A stretch of 64,000 bases of DNA, taken from positions 44,499 through 108,498 of the forward strand of contig JARLJG010000016.1 in NCBI GenBank assembly GCA_031291325.1. The letters are read 5' to 3'. Below, in pieces: positions 48,901-58,922 of this stretch. How positions within the stretch are numbered: the stretch's first letter is position 1; each line of letters begins with the position of its first letter. Position numbers and translations under genes: made by a program. Below the pieces are notes generated by a model. It made no database searches. It saw nothing but the letters and a program-made list of their open reading frames with translations, and was not told the origin of the DNA. This DNA comes from Burkholderiaceae bacterium (GTDB taxonomy: Bacteria > Pseudomonadota > Gammaproteobacteria > Burkholderiales > Burkholderiaceae_D).

Positions 48901-50523
48901 ATGTTGCGCGCTTTGCTCCCCGTGCTCGAGTTCGAAGAGATGTATCCCCTCTCCCGCGAGCGGGAGAGGGTTAGGGTGAGGGCGTCTGCCAAGTCAAGCG
49001 GCTTCGCGAGCGCCCTCGGCCCACGCGGCCCGGCTCTCCCCTCTCACGCCTGCGGGAGAGGGAAGTACAGCGGAGTCATTTCCGTAACTACCCATATTCG
49101 GCGTTTGTTGCTCGCCTTGCCAGCTCTAGCCGTGCTGTGCGCAAGCATACCGGCAAGCGCCGCGCCACAAGCGGGCCACAGTTGCCACATGTCCGGTTAC
49201 GACCAGGCATTGCGGTGCGTCACCGTCAGCGCGCCGCTGGATTACCGCAACCCGTCCGGGCCAAAACTGGCGCTGCAAGTCACGCTGGCGCCGGCCTTGC
49301 GCGAAGCGGCGCGTCCCGATCCGCTGTTCGTGCTTGCCGGAGGGCCAGGACAAGCCGGCAGCGACATCTTGCCGCTGCTGGAGACAGCATTTCGGAAAAT
49401 CCGCGCCACCCGCGATATCGTCTTCATCGATCAGCGCGGCACCGGCTTGTCCGGCAAGCTCGATTGCGACAGCAAAGAGCCGCTCGACGAAAGCTCCAGC
49501 GCGGAGCAGGAACGCTTGATCGCGCTCTGCATGCACAGGCTGAACCAGCCTTTCGCTTTCTACAATACGGAAAATTCGGCGCGCGACCTGGAACAGATCC
49601 GCGTCGCGCTGGGCTACGGAAAAATCGATCTGTGGGGCGCGTCTTACGGCACCCGCCTGGCACAGGCCTATGCGCGACTATACCCGGACAACGTGCGGTC
49701 AATGATCCTCGACGCGGTGGCCGCGCCCGACCAGATTATTTTCGCCTGGGGCCGCGACGCGCAGGCCGCGTTGGACGCCACCTTCCAGCATTGCGCCGAA
49801 GACCGCGATTGCCACGCGGCGTTTCCGACTCTGGCGCAGCAGTTTGCCACCTTGCAAAAGCGCGTCGACGACGGCGCGGTCACGCTCGATTTCAAGCATC
49901 CGCGCACAGCCGCGCAGGTCAACCTGCGCTTGACTGCCGAGCGCTTTGCGCAAACCGTGCGCGGCGCATTGTATTCGCCCGACAGCGCCAGCCGGCTGCC
50001 GTTTTTGATCGATAGCGCGGCGCGCGGCAACTGGGCGCCGTTCCTGGCGCAAATGGTTGGCGCCAGCGATTTTTCCCTGGACGGCCCGGCGGTCGGCCTG
50101 CTGTTGTCGGTGACTTGCGCGGAAGATATCCCGCGCCTGACGCCGGCGATTGTCGCCGACGAAGAAAGCCATTCGTTCCTGCACGGGATGGAAGTGAAAA
50201 CGGTGCCGACCTGGTGCCGCTCGGTGAACGTGCCGCCGATCGCCTACCGTGCGCCGGCGCAAATCGCTGCGCCCGTGTTGCTGCTGTCGGGCGCGCTCGA
50301 CCCGGTCACGCCGCCGTATCGCGCGGACGACGCAGCGAGATACATGACCCATGCGCAGCGCTTCGTGGTAGCCAACGCTGCGCATGGCGTGTCGCAACTG
50401 GGCTGCGCGCCGCGCCTGTTGCGCGAATTCGTCGACCTGCCGGAACGGACGCTGGTAGCGGACTGCTTGAAAGAGATCCCGCGCAGCAGCTTTCAACTCG
50501 ACGCAGCCGGTCCGCATCCCTGA
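48901..50523 (+). CDS. secreted alpha/beta hydrolase (S33 / TAP-like C-terminus)
   Basis: LFVLAGGPGQAGSD, FIDQRGTGLSGKLDC, LWGASYGTRLAQAYARLYP, PVLLLSGALDPVTPP. The N-terminal ~60 aa is encoded by REP-like sequence, so the true start is uncertain. Confidence 0.9.
   Translation: MLRALLPVLEFEEMYPLSRERERVRVRASAKSSGFASALGPRGPALPSHACGRGKYSGVISVTTHIRRLLLALPALAVLCASIPASAAPQAGHSCHMSGYDQALRCVTVSAPLDYRNPSGPKLALQVTLAPALREAARPDPLFVLAGGPGQAGSDILPLLETAFRKIRATRDIVFIDQRGTGLSGKLDCDSKEPLDESSSAEQERLIALCMHRLNQPFAFYNTENSARDLEQIRVALGYGKIDLWGASYGTRLAQAYARLYPDNVRSMILDAVAAPDQIIFAWGRDAQAALDATFQHCAEDRDCHAAFPTLAQQFATLQKRVDDGAVTLDFKHPRTAAQVNLRLTAERFAQTVRGALYSPDSASRLPFLIDSAARGNWAPFLAQMVGASDFSLDGPAVGLLLSVTCAEDIPRLTPAIVADEESHSFLHGMEVKTVPTWCRSVNVPPIAYRAPAQIAAPVLLLSGALDPVTPPYRADDAARYMTHAQRFVVANAAHGVSQLGCAPRLLREFVDLPERTLVADCLKEIPRSSFQLDAAGPHP
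48951..49069. repeat. inverted pair of REP-like palindromes inside the S33 hydrolase ORF
   Basis: cctctcccgcgagcgggagagggttagggtgagggcg and ctcccctctcacgcctgcgggagaggg. Confidence 0.82.
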
Positions 50524-50532
50524 AAGTAGAAA

Positions 50533-51267
50533 ATGATTTTAGTCGATTCGGTAGGCAAACATTTCGGCGCCGTCAAGGCCCTGGACGGCGTCAGCTTCCA
50601 CGCGCGCGACGGTCAGATTACGGCCTTGCTGGGACCGAACGGGGCTGGCAAGACCACGCTGTTGCGGCTGTTGGTCGGCTTGCTGCAACGCGACTGCGGC
50701 AGCATCGCCATCGATGGACTGGACCCGGCGCGCGAGCCGATCCGGGTGCGCAAGAGCATCGGCTTTTTGACCGATCAATTCGGATTGTACGAGCGCTTGA
50801 CCACGCGCGAACACCTGGTCTATTTCGGCGAACTCAATGACATGGAACCGCAGGAAATCGGCCAGCGCATCCGCGACGTGGTGGCGCTGCTGGCGATGGA
50901 CGATATCATCGATCGCCGCACCCGGGGCTTTTCGCAAGGCCAGCGCGTCAAAGTGGCGCTGGCCCGCACGCTGCTGCACCGGCCGCGCCACCTGTTGCTC
51001 GACGAGCCCACGCGCGGCCTGGACGTGATGAGCACGCGCGCGTTGCGCAAGACCCTGACCATCTTGCGCGCAGAGGGTTGCTGCATCGTCATGGCGACCC
51101 ATGTGATGCAGGAAGTCTCGCATCTGTGCGACGATGTGATCGTGATCGCCAAGGGCAAGACCGTGGCGCAAGGATCGCCCGCCGAACTGTGCGAGCGCAC
51201 CGGCATCGCCAGCCTGGAAGATGCGTTCGTCAGCCTGGTCGGCACCGATGAAGGGATTTCCGCATGA
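50533..51267 (+). CDS. ABC transporter ATP-binding protein (NatA-like)
   Basis: Walker A LLGPNGAGKTTLLRLLVGL; signature FSQGQRVKVALARTLL; Walker B LLLDEPTRGLD. Confidence 0.95.
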   Translation: MILVDSVGKHFGAVKALDGVSFHARDGQITALLGPNGAGKTTLLRLLVGLLQRDCGSIAIDGLDPAREPIRVRKSIGFLTDQFGLYERLTTREHLVYFGELNDMEPQEIGQRIRDVVALLAMDDIIDRRTRGFSQGQRVKVALARTLLHRPRHLLLDEPTRGLDVMSTRALRKTLTILRAEGCCIVMATHVMQEVSHLCDDVIVIAKGKTVAQGSPAELCERTGIASLEDAFVSLVGTDEGISA

Positions 51268-52448
51268 GCGCAAAATTCGCGGTCGTCATGCGCAAGGAAT
51301 TGCGCGAAGCGCTGCGCGACCGCCGCGCGCTCGGCGTGCTGTTGCTGATGGTGGTGATGTACCCGCTGCTGCTATGGGTGGTGTTGCACAAGATGATCGA
51401 CCTCTCGACCAAGGCGGAACATGAAGACATCAAGCTTGTGGTCGTCGGCGCGCCGCAAACGCCGACGCTGTTGAACCTGCTGAAGCAGAAAAACGTGCAA
51501 GTCAGCACGCGCGACAGCATGAGCGACGCCGAAATCACGGGGCTGCTGCGCCAGCACGACTACGTCGGCGTGGTCAAGGTCGACGCCAGGTTCACCGAAA
51601 ATTACACTGCAATGCGTCCGGCGCGGATCGAACTGTGGTTCGACTCTGCATCCGAACTGCAATCCAAATTGCGCCGCGTCGAGGGCGTGCTGCACGGCTA
51701 CAACAACACGATCGCCGGCGCCCGCCTGCTGGCGCATGGCGTCTCGCCGGCGGTGCTGGCGCCGATCCAGTTGCAATACTACGACACGGCCACCAACGCC
51801 TCGCGCTCGGTGCGCTTCATCGGCGCCTTGCTCGGCATGTTCTTCGTCACCACCTTCATCTTCTGCATGAACACCGCGATGGACACCACGGCCGGCGAGC
51901 GCGAGCGGCGCTCGCTGGAAGTGCTGCTGGCGCAGCCGGTGCGGCCATTCGCGCTGATCGCCGGCAAATGGCTGGCGACGGCGGCATTGGCGGTGCTCGG
52001 CCTGACGCTGGAATTGCTGGTCGCGCACTTCATATTAAAATGGATGCCGCTGGAAGAAATCGGCATGTCGTGGCGCGTCAGCCTGCCGATGCTGTTCGGC
52101 ATGATCGTCTGCGCGATACCGTTGTGCCTGTTTGCCGCCGCATTTGAAATCGCGCTGGCGATGAATGCCAAGACCTTCAAGGAGGCGCAGACCATGATGA
52201 GTTTCGCATTGCTGCTGCCAATGATGCCGGCTATCATCGTGCCGATGCTGGACTTGAACACGGCGTGGTGGATGTACGCGCTGCCGGTGCTGTCGAACCA
52301 GACCTTGTTGATGGAAGTGGCGAAGGGCCAGGCGGTCGGCCCGCTGCCCTATCTGTTGACGATCGGCAGTTCGCTGCTGGGCACGACGGTTGCCGTGAGC
52401 TTTGCCGCCTGGCGCTTGCGCAGCGAAAAATATGTGTTGGGCGTTTGA
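51264..52448 (+). CDS. ABC transporter permease (NatB-like)
   Basis: Start overlaps the ATPase stop (ATGA); VMRKELREALRDRRAL; multiple TM with TTAGERERRSLEVLLAQPVRP. Confidence 0.93.
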   Translation: MSAKFAVVMRKELREALRDRRALGVLLLMVVMYPLLLWVVLHKMIDLSTKAEHEDIKLVVVGAPQTPTLLNLLKQKNVQVSTRDSMSDAEITGLLRQHDYVGVVKVDARFTENYTAMRPARIELWFDSASELQSKLRRVEGVLHGYNNTIAGARLLAHGVSPAVLAPIQLQYYDTATNASRSVRFIGALLGMFFVTTFIFCMNTAMDTTAGERERRSLEVLLAQPVRPFALIAGKWLATAALAVLGLTLELLVAHFILKWMPLEEIGMSWRVSLPMLFGMIVCAIPLCLFAAAFEIALAMNAKTFKEAQTMMSFALLLPMMPAIIVPMLDLNTAWWMYALPVLSNQTLLMEVAKGQAVGPLPYLLTIGSSLLGTTVAVSFAAWRLRSEKYVLGV

Positions 52449-52493
52449 TCGGGCGTGCGTTCGAGCATGCATCTATCCGGGGAGGGAATCAAG

Positions 52494-53066
52494 ATGAAAT
52501 TGCAATCCATCGCGACCGTCGGCATCGTTATCGGCGCCTGCGTGTTGGCCGGCTGCGCCAGTCGGCATAACCGGCAACAGCCGCATCAAGCGCTGCTGGA
52601 AGTGCCGCAAACCACCGCTTCGCTGCGCGTGCCGCCCGGCCAGACCTTGACGCTGGAAGTCAGGGCCATTGGCGTGCAAATATACGAATGCGGGGTCGAC
52701 AAGGGCGATGAAACCAAATTCGCCTGGAACTTCAAGGCGCCCGAAGCGGAGTTGTTCGACACGCACGGAAAACAAGCGGGACAGAAAGTCGGCAAGCACC
52801 ATGCCGGACCGACCTGGGAAGGCAACGACGGCAGCATGGTCGTCGGCCAAGTCAGGGCCAGCGAAAACAGCTCCGACCCGAGCGCTGTCGCCTGGCTGCT
52901 GCTGAGCGCGAAATCGAATTCCGGCAGCGGCATTTTCGCCAGAACCGCCAGTATCCAGCGGCTCAATACCGCCGGTGGCAAAGCGCCAGCCGATGGCTGC
53001 GACCAGGCGCACCTGGGCGCGGTTGCGCGCGTCCCGTATGCGGCGCTGTATTTCTTTTACAACTGA
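52494..53066 (+). CDS. DUF3455-like lipoprotein
   Basis: Lipobox VLAGC; VQIYECGVDKGDETKFAWNFKAPEAELFDTHGKQAGQKVGKHHAGPTWEGNDGS. Confidence 0.85.
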   Translation: MKLQSIATVGIVIGACVLAGCASRHNRQQPHQALLEVPQTTASLRVPPGQTLTLEVRAIGVQIYECGVDKGDETKFAWNFKAPEAELFDTHGKQAGQKVGKHHAGPTWEGNDGSMVVGQVRASENSSDPSAVAWLLLSAKSNSGSGIFARTASIQRLNTAGGKAPADGCDQAHLGAVARVPYAALYFFYN

Positions 53067-53096
53067 GATCGGAACAATCGCGGCAGGCACCAAATT

Positions 53097-53122
53097 TCCC
53101 TCTCCCGCCTACGGGAGAGGGA
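53097..53122. repeat. solo REP-like palindrome
   Basis: ccctctcccgcctacgggagaggg. Confidence 0.75.
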
Positions 53123-53173
53123 GCATTCTGGTTTTGCTAATAGCCATTACTCTGAACTGACGTGCGCAGGCGC

Positions 53174-53455
53174 TTACATCGTATTCCAGCGAATACAATA
53201 TCCTTGCGGCGATATCTGGTCGTCGCCGGGAATGAGTTTGCAGCCACCGCGATCGGTCGCTGTTTTTCCCGGCAGGAATTCGAGGCAGGTGAGGCAGGAT
53301 TGTCCGCTCTTGGGCGTGTCCTGATATTTCAGTTCGGCGCGCAGCGCTGCATTGCTTGCAGCATGCGCTTGCCGGGTCATGGCGGCAAGCGGCAGGAAAG
53401 CCAGCGTCAAGCCGGCAGTTTTACATAATTTGCGGCGGATCGGGTTGGCGCTCAT
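53174..53455 (-). CDS. high-potential iron-sulfur protein (HiPIP)
   Basis: Twin-Arg-like start NPIRRKLC; C-x2-C SCLTCLEF, GGCKLIPGDDQISPQGYCIRW. Confidence 0.92.
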   Translation of the reverse strand: MSANPIRRKLCKTAGLTLAFLPLAAMTRQAHAASNAALRAELKYQDTPKSGQSCLTCLEFLPGKTATDRGGCKLIPGDDQISPQGYCIRWNTM

Positions 53456-53568
53456 TGCACCCCTCTAGATAGTAGGCAGTGCGGGAATTATACGTGACTC
53501 GTCGCCATCCTATTTTCCGGCGCTTTCTTGGCGCGACTTGGCGTTGCTGAAAAACAAAGCGCGAACGC

Positions 53569-53823
53569 TCACTTGTGCGGGAGATTGTATTTTTCCCGAA
53601 CGTGTTCGACTGCTTCCCGCACTTCGGTCTCGTAATCGTTGCCGCCTCGAAAAACCCCCATGTCCCAGTTACAGCCATCGCGGTCCGGTTCATGCCACTG
53701 TGGAAGCGGCGTCTCAACCTTGGCTTCATCGTCTGCCACTTCGGGAATTGCATTCACGAGCTTTTGCACGCGTTTGCGAATTTCCTCGGCGCTCAGAATG
53801 GTTCTCTCCATGGCAATCTCCAC
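53569..53823 (-). CDS. conserved small hypothetical protein
   Basis: 84 aa intact ORF without a better frame; SD-like GGAGA near start. Confidence 0.55.
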   Translation of the reverse strand: MEIAMERTILSAEEIRKRVQKLVNAIPEVADDEAKVETPLPQWHEPDRDGCNWDMGVFRGGNDYETEVREAVEHVREKYNLPHK

Positions 53824-54054
53824 AATGGCGGAAAAGTCATCCTAGCATGAATGTCACGCTGGCGTTTTTTCTTACGAATGTTACGACAGAATTTCCCGCA
53901 GTTGCAAGATAGCGAGGCGGCAATTACAACACTAGCGCCACGATGCATCGATCCCGCACAAGCATGCACGCACCGTGGGGAAATTTCAGTTTGAAATTTT
54001 ACGAAATTGATGCCACTATCATGCAGTGTAGTGGCATAAAATGGAGTCAACCGC

Positions 54055-54402
54055 ATGGCTGCCGAAGAAAAACGTTTGCATTTCCGCAAATTTTTACGTG
54101 CCGAAGCGTCGATTGCCGATGTGCTGGGCAACACTTGGACTGCAATCAATTTCCTCGATATCTCACGCAGTGGCGCCGCCTTTATCAGTCCGAGCGCGCT
54201 CGCTCCCGGGTCTTCGCGCACGGTGCGTTTTTGTTTGCCCGAGAACCCCAAACGGATCAGTGTTATATGCAAAATAGTTCACTGCGCGGAGCATCCGTAT
54301 CTGTCGGGCTATCGGGTGGGAGTGGAGTTTGCCAGGATACAGAGTGACGACGTGGATTTGATCGACGGCTATATCGCGCAAACGAACGCTGCGGCCACTT
54401 GA
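54055..54402 (+). CDS. PilZ-domain protein
   Basis: RLHFRKFLRAEASIADVLGNTWTAINFLDISRSGAAFIS. Confidence 0.82.
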   Translation: MAAEEKRLHFRKFLRAEASIADVLGNTWTAINFLDISRSGAAFISPSALAPGSSRTVRFCLPENPKRISVICKIVHCAEHPYLSGYRVGVEFARIQSDDVDLIDGYIAQTNAAAT

Positions 54403-54420
54403 AGCGGTTTGTTCGTCCCG

Positions 54421-54912
54421 TTATTTGCCGGAATCCAGCTCCATTTGCTTTTTATAAATATCGCGCTGTATATTGATATCCAGGCTGCGCATATCGTCGC
54501 TTTGCCGTTTCAGCCAAGCCTGGAATGGATCGGCGTCGGATTCCGGCGCTTTGAATTCCGTTACGGCGGCATCGCCGCGCCGCTCTTCGATCAACGCAAA
54601 CGCAGCGCCGGCAATCGATGTGGAACGATGGCTGCGGCAATAGGAGTCGACAAACAAACCCAATGCGAAATCGCCGGGCATATGTCCCATGGCAACCTGA
54701 TTGTCGGGATTGGCGAAGTTATATCCGGTGACGATGCCCCTGATCCAGGCGATGTACTGGGCGCGCACTTCATCGCTGCCGTGCGAGTCCAGCCAGTCGC
54801 TGCAAGACATCTTGTCGAAGCCGTGGATCGCAACCACGGCCTTGTCGTCCGCGCGGGCAACGCACGACGCGACGCATAACAAGAATAGAGCCACCCGGAT
54901 ATGCTTGTTCAA
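54421..54912 (-). CDS. secreted hypothetical protein
   Basis: Signal peptide MNKHIRVALFLLCVASCVARAD; MSCSDWLDSHGSDEVRAQYIAWIRGIVTGYNF. Confidence 0.65.
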   Translation of the reverse strand: MNKHIRVALFLLCVASCVARADDKAVVAIHGFDKMSCSDWLDSHGSDEVRAQYIAWIRGIVTGYNFANPDNQVAMGHMPGDFALGLFVDSYCRSHRSTSIAGAAFALIEERRGDAAVTEFKAPESDADPFQAWLKRQSDDMRSLDINIQRDIYKKQMELDSGK

Positions 54913-54976
54913 TCTATGCCTGCTCCCCGTGGACGCTACCTCAGGATCGCTACGCCGCCGCCGGCGGCGCAGCGCT

Positions 54977-55954
54977 TCAAGCTTCGAGCGACAACTCTTT
55001 GTATGAACCGTAGCTGAGCAAACGCTCGTGCCGACGCTGCAATAACTTGTCGACTCCCATGTCGTCGATCTGGCGCAGGCTTTCGGTCAGCGCTTTCTTC
55101 AACGCCGCCGCCGCGCCCTTGGGATCGCGATGGGCGCCGCCGACCGGCTCGTTGACGATCTTGTCGACCAGCTTGAGCGCCTTCAGGCGATGCGCTGTCA
55201 GCGCCAGGGCTTCGGCCGCATCGTTGGTGTGCTCGGTATTGCGCCACAGGATGGAAGAGCACGATTCCGGCGAAATCACCGAGTAGGTGCTGTATTGCAG
55301 CATCAAGGACACGTCGCACACGCCGATCGCCAGCGCGCCGCCGGAACCGCCTTCGCCGATCACCGTCGACACGATGGGGATGCGCAAACCGGCCATCTCA
55401 AACAGATTCTTGCCGATTGCCTGCGATTGATTGCGCTCCTCGGCATCGATGCCGGGCCAGGCGCCGGGTGTGTCGATAAAGGTGAAGAGCGGGATGCCGA
55501 ACTTTTCGGCGATTTTCATCAGGCGCAAGGCCTTGCGATAGCCTTCAGGGCGCGGATAGCCGAAATTGCGGAGCGCCCGTTCCTTCGTATCGCGCCCTTT
55601 TTGATGGCCGATCACCATGCAGGCCTTGCCGTTCAAGCGGGCCAGCCCGCCGACGATCGATTGGTCGTCGGCAAACATGCGGTCGCCGCGCATTTCGTGG
55701 AAATCGGTAAAGATGTGGTTGACGTAATCGAGAGTGTACGGACGCTTGGAGTGACGCGCCACCTTGACAATCTGACCGGGGGTCAGCTTCGCGTAGATAT
55801 TTTGCGTGAGAGTAAAACTCTTGGCTGCCAGGCGATCGATTTCTTCCGACAGATCGACGGCTGACTCGTCGTCCGAATAGCGCAGCAGTTCGATTTTTGC
55901 TTCAATGTCGGCAATCGGCGCCTCGAAATCCAAATATACGCTCTTATCTAGCAT
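54977..55954 (-). CDS. accA: acetyl-CoA carboxylase carboxyltransferase subunit alpha
   Basis: [57 protein letters not shown]. Confidence 0.97.
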   Translation of the reverse strand: MLDKSVYLDFEAPIADIEAKIELLRYSDDESAVDLSEEIDRLAAKSFTLTQNIYAKLTPGQIVKVARHSKRPYTLDYVNHIFTDFHEMRGDRMFADDQSIVGGLARLNGKACMVIGHQKGRDTKERALRNFGYPRPEGYRKALRLMKIAEKFGIPLFTFIDTPGAWPGIDAEERNQSQAIGKNLFEMAGLRIPIVSTVIGEGGSGGALAIGVCDVSLMLQYSTYSVISPESCSSILWRNTEHTNDAAEALALTAHRLKALKLVDKIVNEPVGGAHRDPKGAAAALKKALTESLRQIDDMGVDKLLQRRHERLLSYGSYKELSLEA

Positions 55955-56341
55955 GTAGTTACCCAATTGATATTTGACAGAGTATTCGCAATGCGACGCA
56001 GCCTCGTGTTTTCTTTGTTTGTCACAAGCTTCGGTTGGCGTTCGGTGCGACCCAAATTCATTCGCGACAATCACCGCGTGATCGTCGTCTTACACAATGC
56101 GGCAGATTCGCCGGTTCCGACCTGGGGTAGTCCACTTGTCAGGGACATGACCAAGGCAAGATGACACTTAATTGAATGTCAATCAGTCTTTCGTGATGCA
56201 CATTTTAGCACTAAATGTTGGAGGTTTGACTGACTATTGCCAACTTGAACGATGCAATATCGGCAACCGATACCTGCCGGCATAGCGCCAAGCAAGGTAT
56301 AGTTCAGGCATCGACCTGTCTCCGCAACCTCGAAAATCGGC

Positions 56342-57028
56342 ATGATGATGCGCTTCGCCCGCTTCGCCGCAAAAGCTGTCGCCTGGCTGTTGCTCCCGCT
56401 GTGCTTATACGCGGGCGCGGCGCTCGCGCTCGGACTGTTGCCGGTCAACCGCGACTTCCGGCAAGCCGACTCCGGCATCGACATCTACCTGCGGGCCGAC
56501 GCCGTGCATACCGATTTGCTGTTGCCCGCCAGTTCCGGCTTGCACGATTGGCGGGCACTGTTCAAGCTGCCTGGAATCGAGCAGGCGCCATATTTATCGA
56601 TTGGCTGGGGCGACCGCGCGTTTTACCTCGAAACCAAGACTTGGGCCGATCTGCGCGCCGGCAACGCGCTGCGCGCGCTGGTCGGGCTCGACGGCACGCT
56701 GTTGCACGTAGCCGCCGAAGCCAGGCCGCGCGAATCTGCAGACATCGTGCGTATCCGCGTGACGCCGGATCAACTGCGCCGCCTGGTGGCGCAAATCGAC
56801 GCCAGCCTGCTCCGCGATGCCAACGGCTTGGCGCTGCCGGTGACCGGCGCGCACTACGCCGCCAATGACGGTTTCTTTGAAGCGCGCGGTCATTATTCGA
56901 TGCTTACGACCTGCAACGAATGGGTGCGGACTGTCTTGTCCGGCGCCGGCGTGCGCACTGCGCGCTGGGCGCCGCTGGCGGTCGCGCTGCGCTATCAGGC
57001 GCAGCAGATCGAGGACGGAAAGCGCTAA
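56342..57028 (+). CDS. DUF2459/TIGR02117-like protein
   Basis: IDIYLRADAVHTDLLLP...YLSIGWGDRAFYLETKTWADLRAGNALRALVGLDGTLLHV...TTCNEWVRTVLSGAGVRTARWAP. Confidence 0.88.
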   Translation: MMMRFARFAAKAVAWLLLPLCLYAGAALALGLLPVNRDFRQADSGIDIYLRADAVHTDLLLPASSGLHDWRALFKLPGIEQAPYLSIGWGDRAFYLETKTWADLRAGNALRALVGLDGTLLHVAAEARPRESADIVRIRVTPDQLRRLVAQIDASLLRDANGLALPVTGAHYAANDGFFEARGHYSMLTTCNEWVRTVLSGAGVRTARWAPLAVALRYQAQQIEDGKR

Positions 57029-57044
57029 ACCAGCCAACCCCGCG

Positions 57045-57377
57045 TCACGGATGGCAGCGTATATAGTATTTCCGGTTTAACGAAAAGCCGGGTGGAGACT
57101 CCGCCGTGGCGGATGCCGGGCCGGCTTCGTTGGCAGCAGCGCGTGGAGCCATTACCTCCGGCGGCGCGACGACCGACACCGGCGAGCCATCCGCCTGCAC
57201 GAAGCGATAGCCCAGCGTGCCGCACATCTGACCGGCTTTCTCCACGCACGATTCATACGATTGCAACTGGCACGAAACCGCATACACAATCGCGCCTTCC
57301 GACGTGTAGACCTCGCGCGTGGACGAGCAAGCGCACAATATGGCGGCTGCGGCCAGCGCGAGTATTGCTCGTTTCAT
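57045..57377 (-). CDS. predicted lipoprotein
   Basis: MKRAILALAAAAILCACSSTREVYTSEG lipobox. Confidence 0.6.
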   Translation of the reverse strand: MKRAILALAAAAILCACSSTREVYTSEGAIVYAVSCQLQSYESCVEKAGQMCGTLGYRFVQADGSPVSVVAPPEVMAPRAAANEAGPASATAESPPGFSLNRKYYIRCHP

Positions 57378-57494
57378 GTTTTCTCCTTATTGCAACGGCA
57401 AACAAATAAAAGGTCGAACAAAACAATTAAGCCATAATCGACATAGATTGTCTGGAGATACTTGTTGGTCGAAAAAGTGAACAACCATTCGCAA

Positions 57495-58001
57495 TTATTT
57501 CGCCCGCAATGATTTTTCATTTTTCACAACCCAATCGAATTGCTCGGGAGTATCCGGAACTGGGACGCCTCTCGCTTGAGAAACCAACTTGAAAGCTTCG
57601 ACGGGGCTGAAGCCTTCCCGAACGAGTATCGAGGCCGATATCAGGCCAGTCCGACCAATGCCTGCACGGCAGTGAATCACCGTATTTTTGCCGTGCAGAA
57701 TTCCATCGTGAATTTCATCGACCATCGCAAATGTTTTGGTCGCCGAGAGCGGAATATCGCGGTCTTTGATTGGAAAATGAATATACTCAATCCCATTCGA
57801 CTCGCAGAGTGTCGGCGCCTTGGACAAGCCCAACTCTGAAATCTCGTGCCGCTCAAGAAGCGAAACCATGCATTTGACATCGAATTGCGCAATTCCCGCA
57901 AACTCGTCGACAATCCATTCCCCAGCCACCGGTTTGGCCATAACGGCCAAAAACCCTTCGCCGCATTTTGCCACTTTATATATGGTCGGTCGCATCGTCA
58001 T
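57495..58001 (-). CDS. dual-specificity/tyrosine protein phosphatase family protein
   Basis: HCRAGIGRTGLISASILVREG P-loop; start overlaps the upstream gene stop (ATGA). Confidence 0.9.
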   Translation of the reverse strand: MTMRPTIYKVAKCGEGFLAVMAKPVAGEWIVDEFAGIAQFDVKCMVSLLERHEISELGLSKAPTLCESNGIEYIHFPIKDRDIPLSATKTFAMVDEIHDGILHGKNTVIHCRAGIGRTGLISASILVREGFSPVEAFKLVSQARGVPVPDTPEQFDWVVKNEKSLRAK

Positions 58002-58288
58002 AGTCTGGCATATATGGCTTCAATTCCCATTTCCATTTTTTGCCGCGCGGACGAATTTGCAGAATGCACCGATATTTTTGGCGGCACGAAACCACGAGTG
58101 ACCACCGCCTCCTCGATCCACAACACAACATCGTATCCGGTGCCGCGTTCATCGTCACCCAAATCGTGGTCAAGGCTCATCGCAGTGACAGTTCCCGTCT
58201 CAAGCAACAAAATCGCTTCGTCCGGCCAATAAACGCGAACCCAACCTGCTGGCGCTTGCCGTTCGTCATCCAAAAACACCTTCATCAC
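57998..58288 (-). CDS. cyclic-phosphate-processing receiver (cREC-like) domain protein
   Basis: MMKVFLDDERQAPAGWVRVYWPDEAILLLETGTVTAMSLDHDLGDDERGTGYDVVLWIEEAVVTRGFVPPKISVHSANSSARQKM. Confidence 0.82.
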   Translation of the reverse strand: MMKVFLDDERQAPAGWVRVYWPDEAILLLETGTVTAMSLDHDLGDDERGTGYDVVLWIEEAVVTRGFVPPKISVHSANSSARQKMEMGIEAIYARL

Positions 58289-58461
58289 GACACTCCGGTT
58301 TGATCCCAGCGGGAAATTGAAAGAACCCGCACGTTATCCCTCAATTGTCGTATTATAAAATGTAGCATATTCGGCGACGGCAAGTCCCGCAGCCAAGACG
58401 AGCGGCTTAGCAATTTGCGCCAGTCTATTCCAAAAACGCCACAAACAAAAAGGAGACTACG

Positions 58462-58875
58462 ATGAAAAAAACCGTTTTAATCCGATCATTGGCCTGCACA
58501 TTGTTGTTCGGCATGGGCGTCGCCACCGGGCTGGTGGCGCAAACCCTCAACGATTCGCCGCAGCGCGTCGAGCAGAAACGCACTGACCTCTCCGGCGCGC
58601 CGGGTATGGAAGTGATCGCATCGATTGCCGAGTACAAGCCGGGCGACACCGTCGACGCGCATGTCCATCATGGGGTGGAAGCCGCCTACGTAGTGCAAGG
58701 CGCATCGGTGCAAATGGCCGGCAAGGAGCCGATGACGCTGGCGACCGGATCCACCACGCTGAACCTGCGCGATGTCCGGCATGGCGGCTTCAAGGTGGTT
58801 GGCGACACCTCGTTGAAATTATTCACCGTGCATGTGGTCGACAAGGGCAAGCCGCTGTATGACTACAGCAAGTAG
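58462..58875 (+). CDS. secreted cupin-domain protein
   Basis: Signal peptide; SIAEYKPGDTVDAHVHHGVEAAYVVQGASVQMAGKEP. Confidence 0.88.
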   Translation: MKKTVLIRSLACTLLFGMGVATGLVAQTLNDSPQRVEQKRTDLSGAPGMEVIASIAEYKPGDTVDAHVHHGVEAAYVVQGASVQMAGKEPMTLATGSTTLNLRDVRHGGFKVVGDTSLKLFTVHVVDKGKPLYDYSK

Positions 58876-58922
58876 CCGACAGACATAGCGCAAAGGGAAC
58901 CGGTCTGGCGGTCTGCTCGGTG

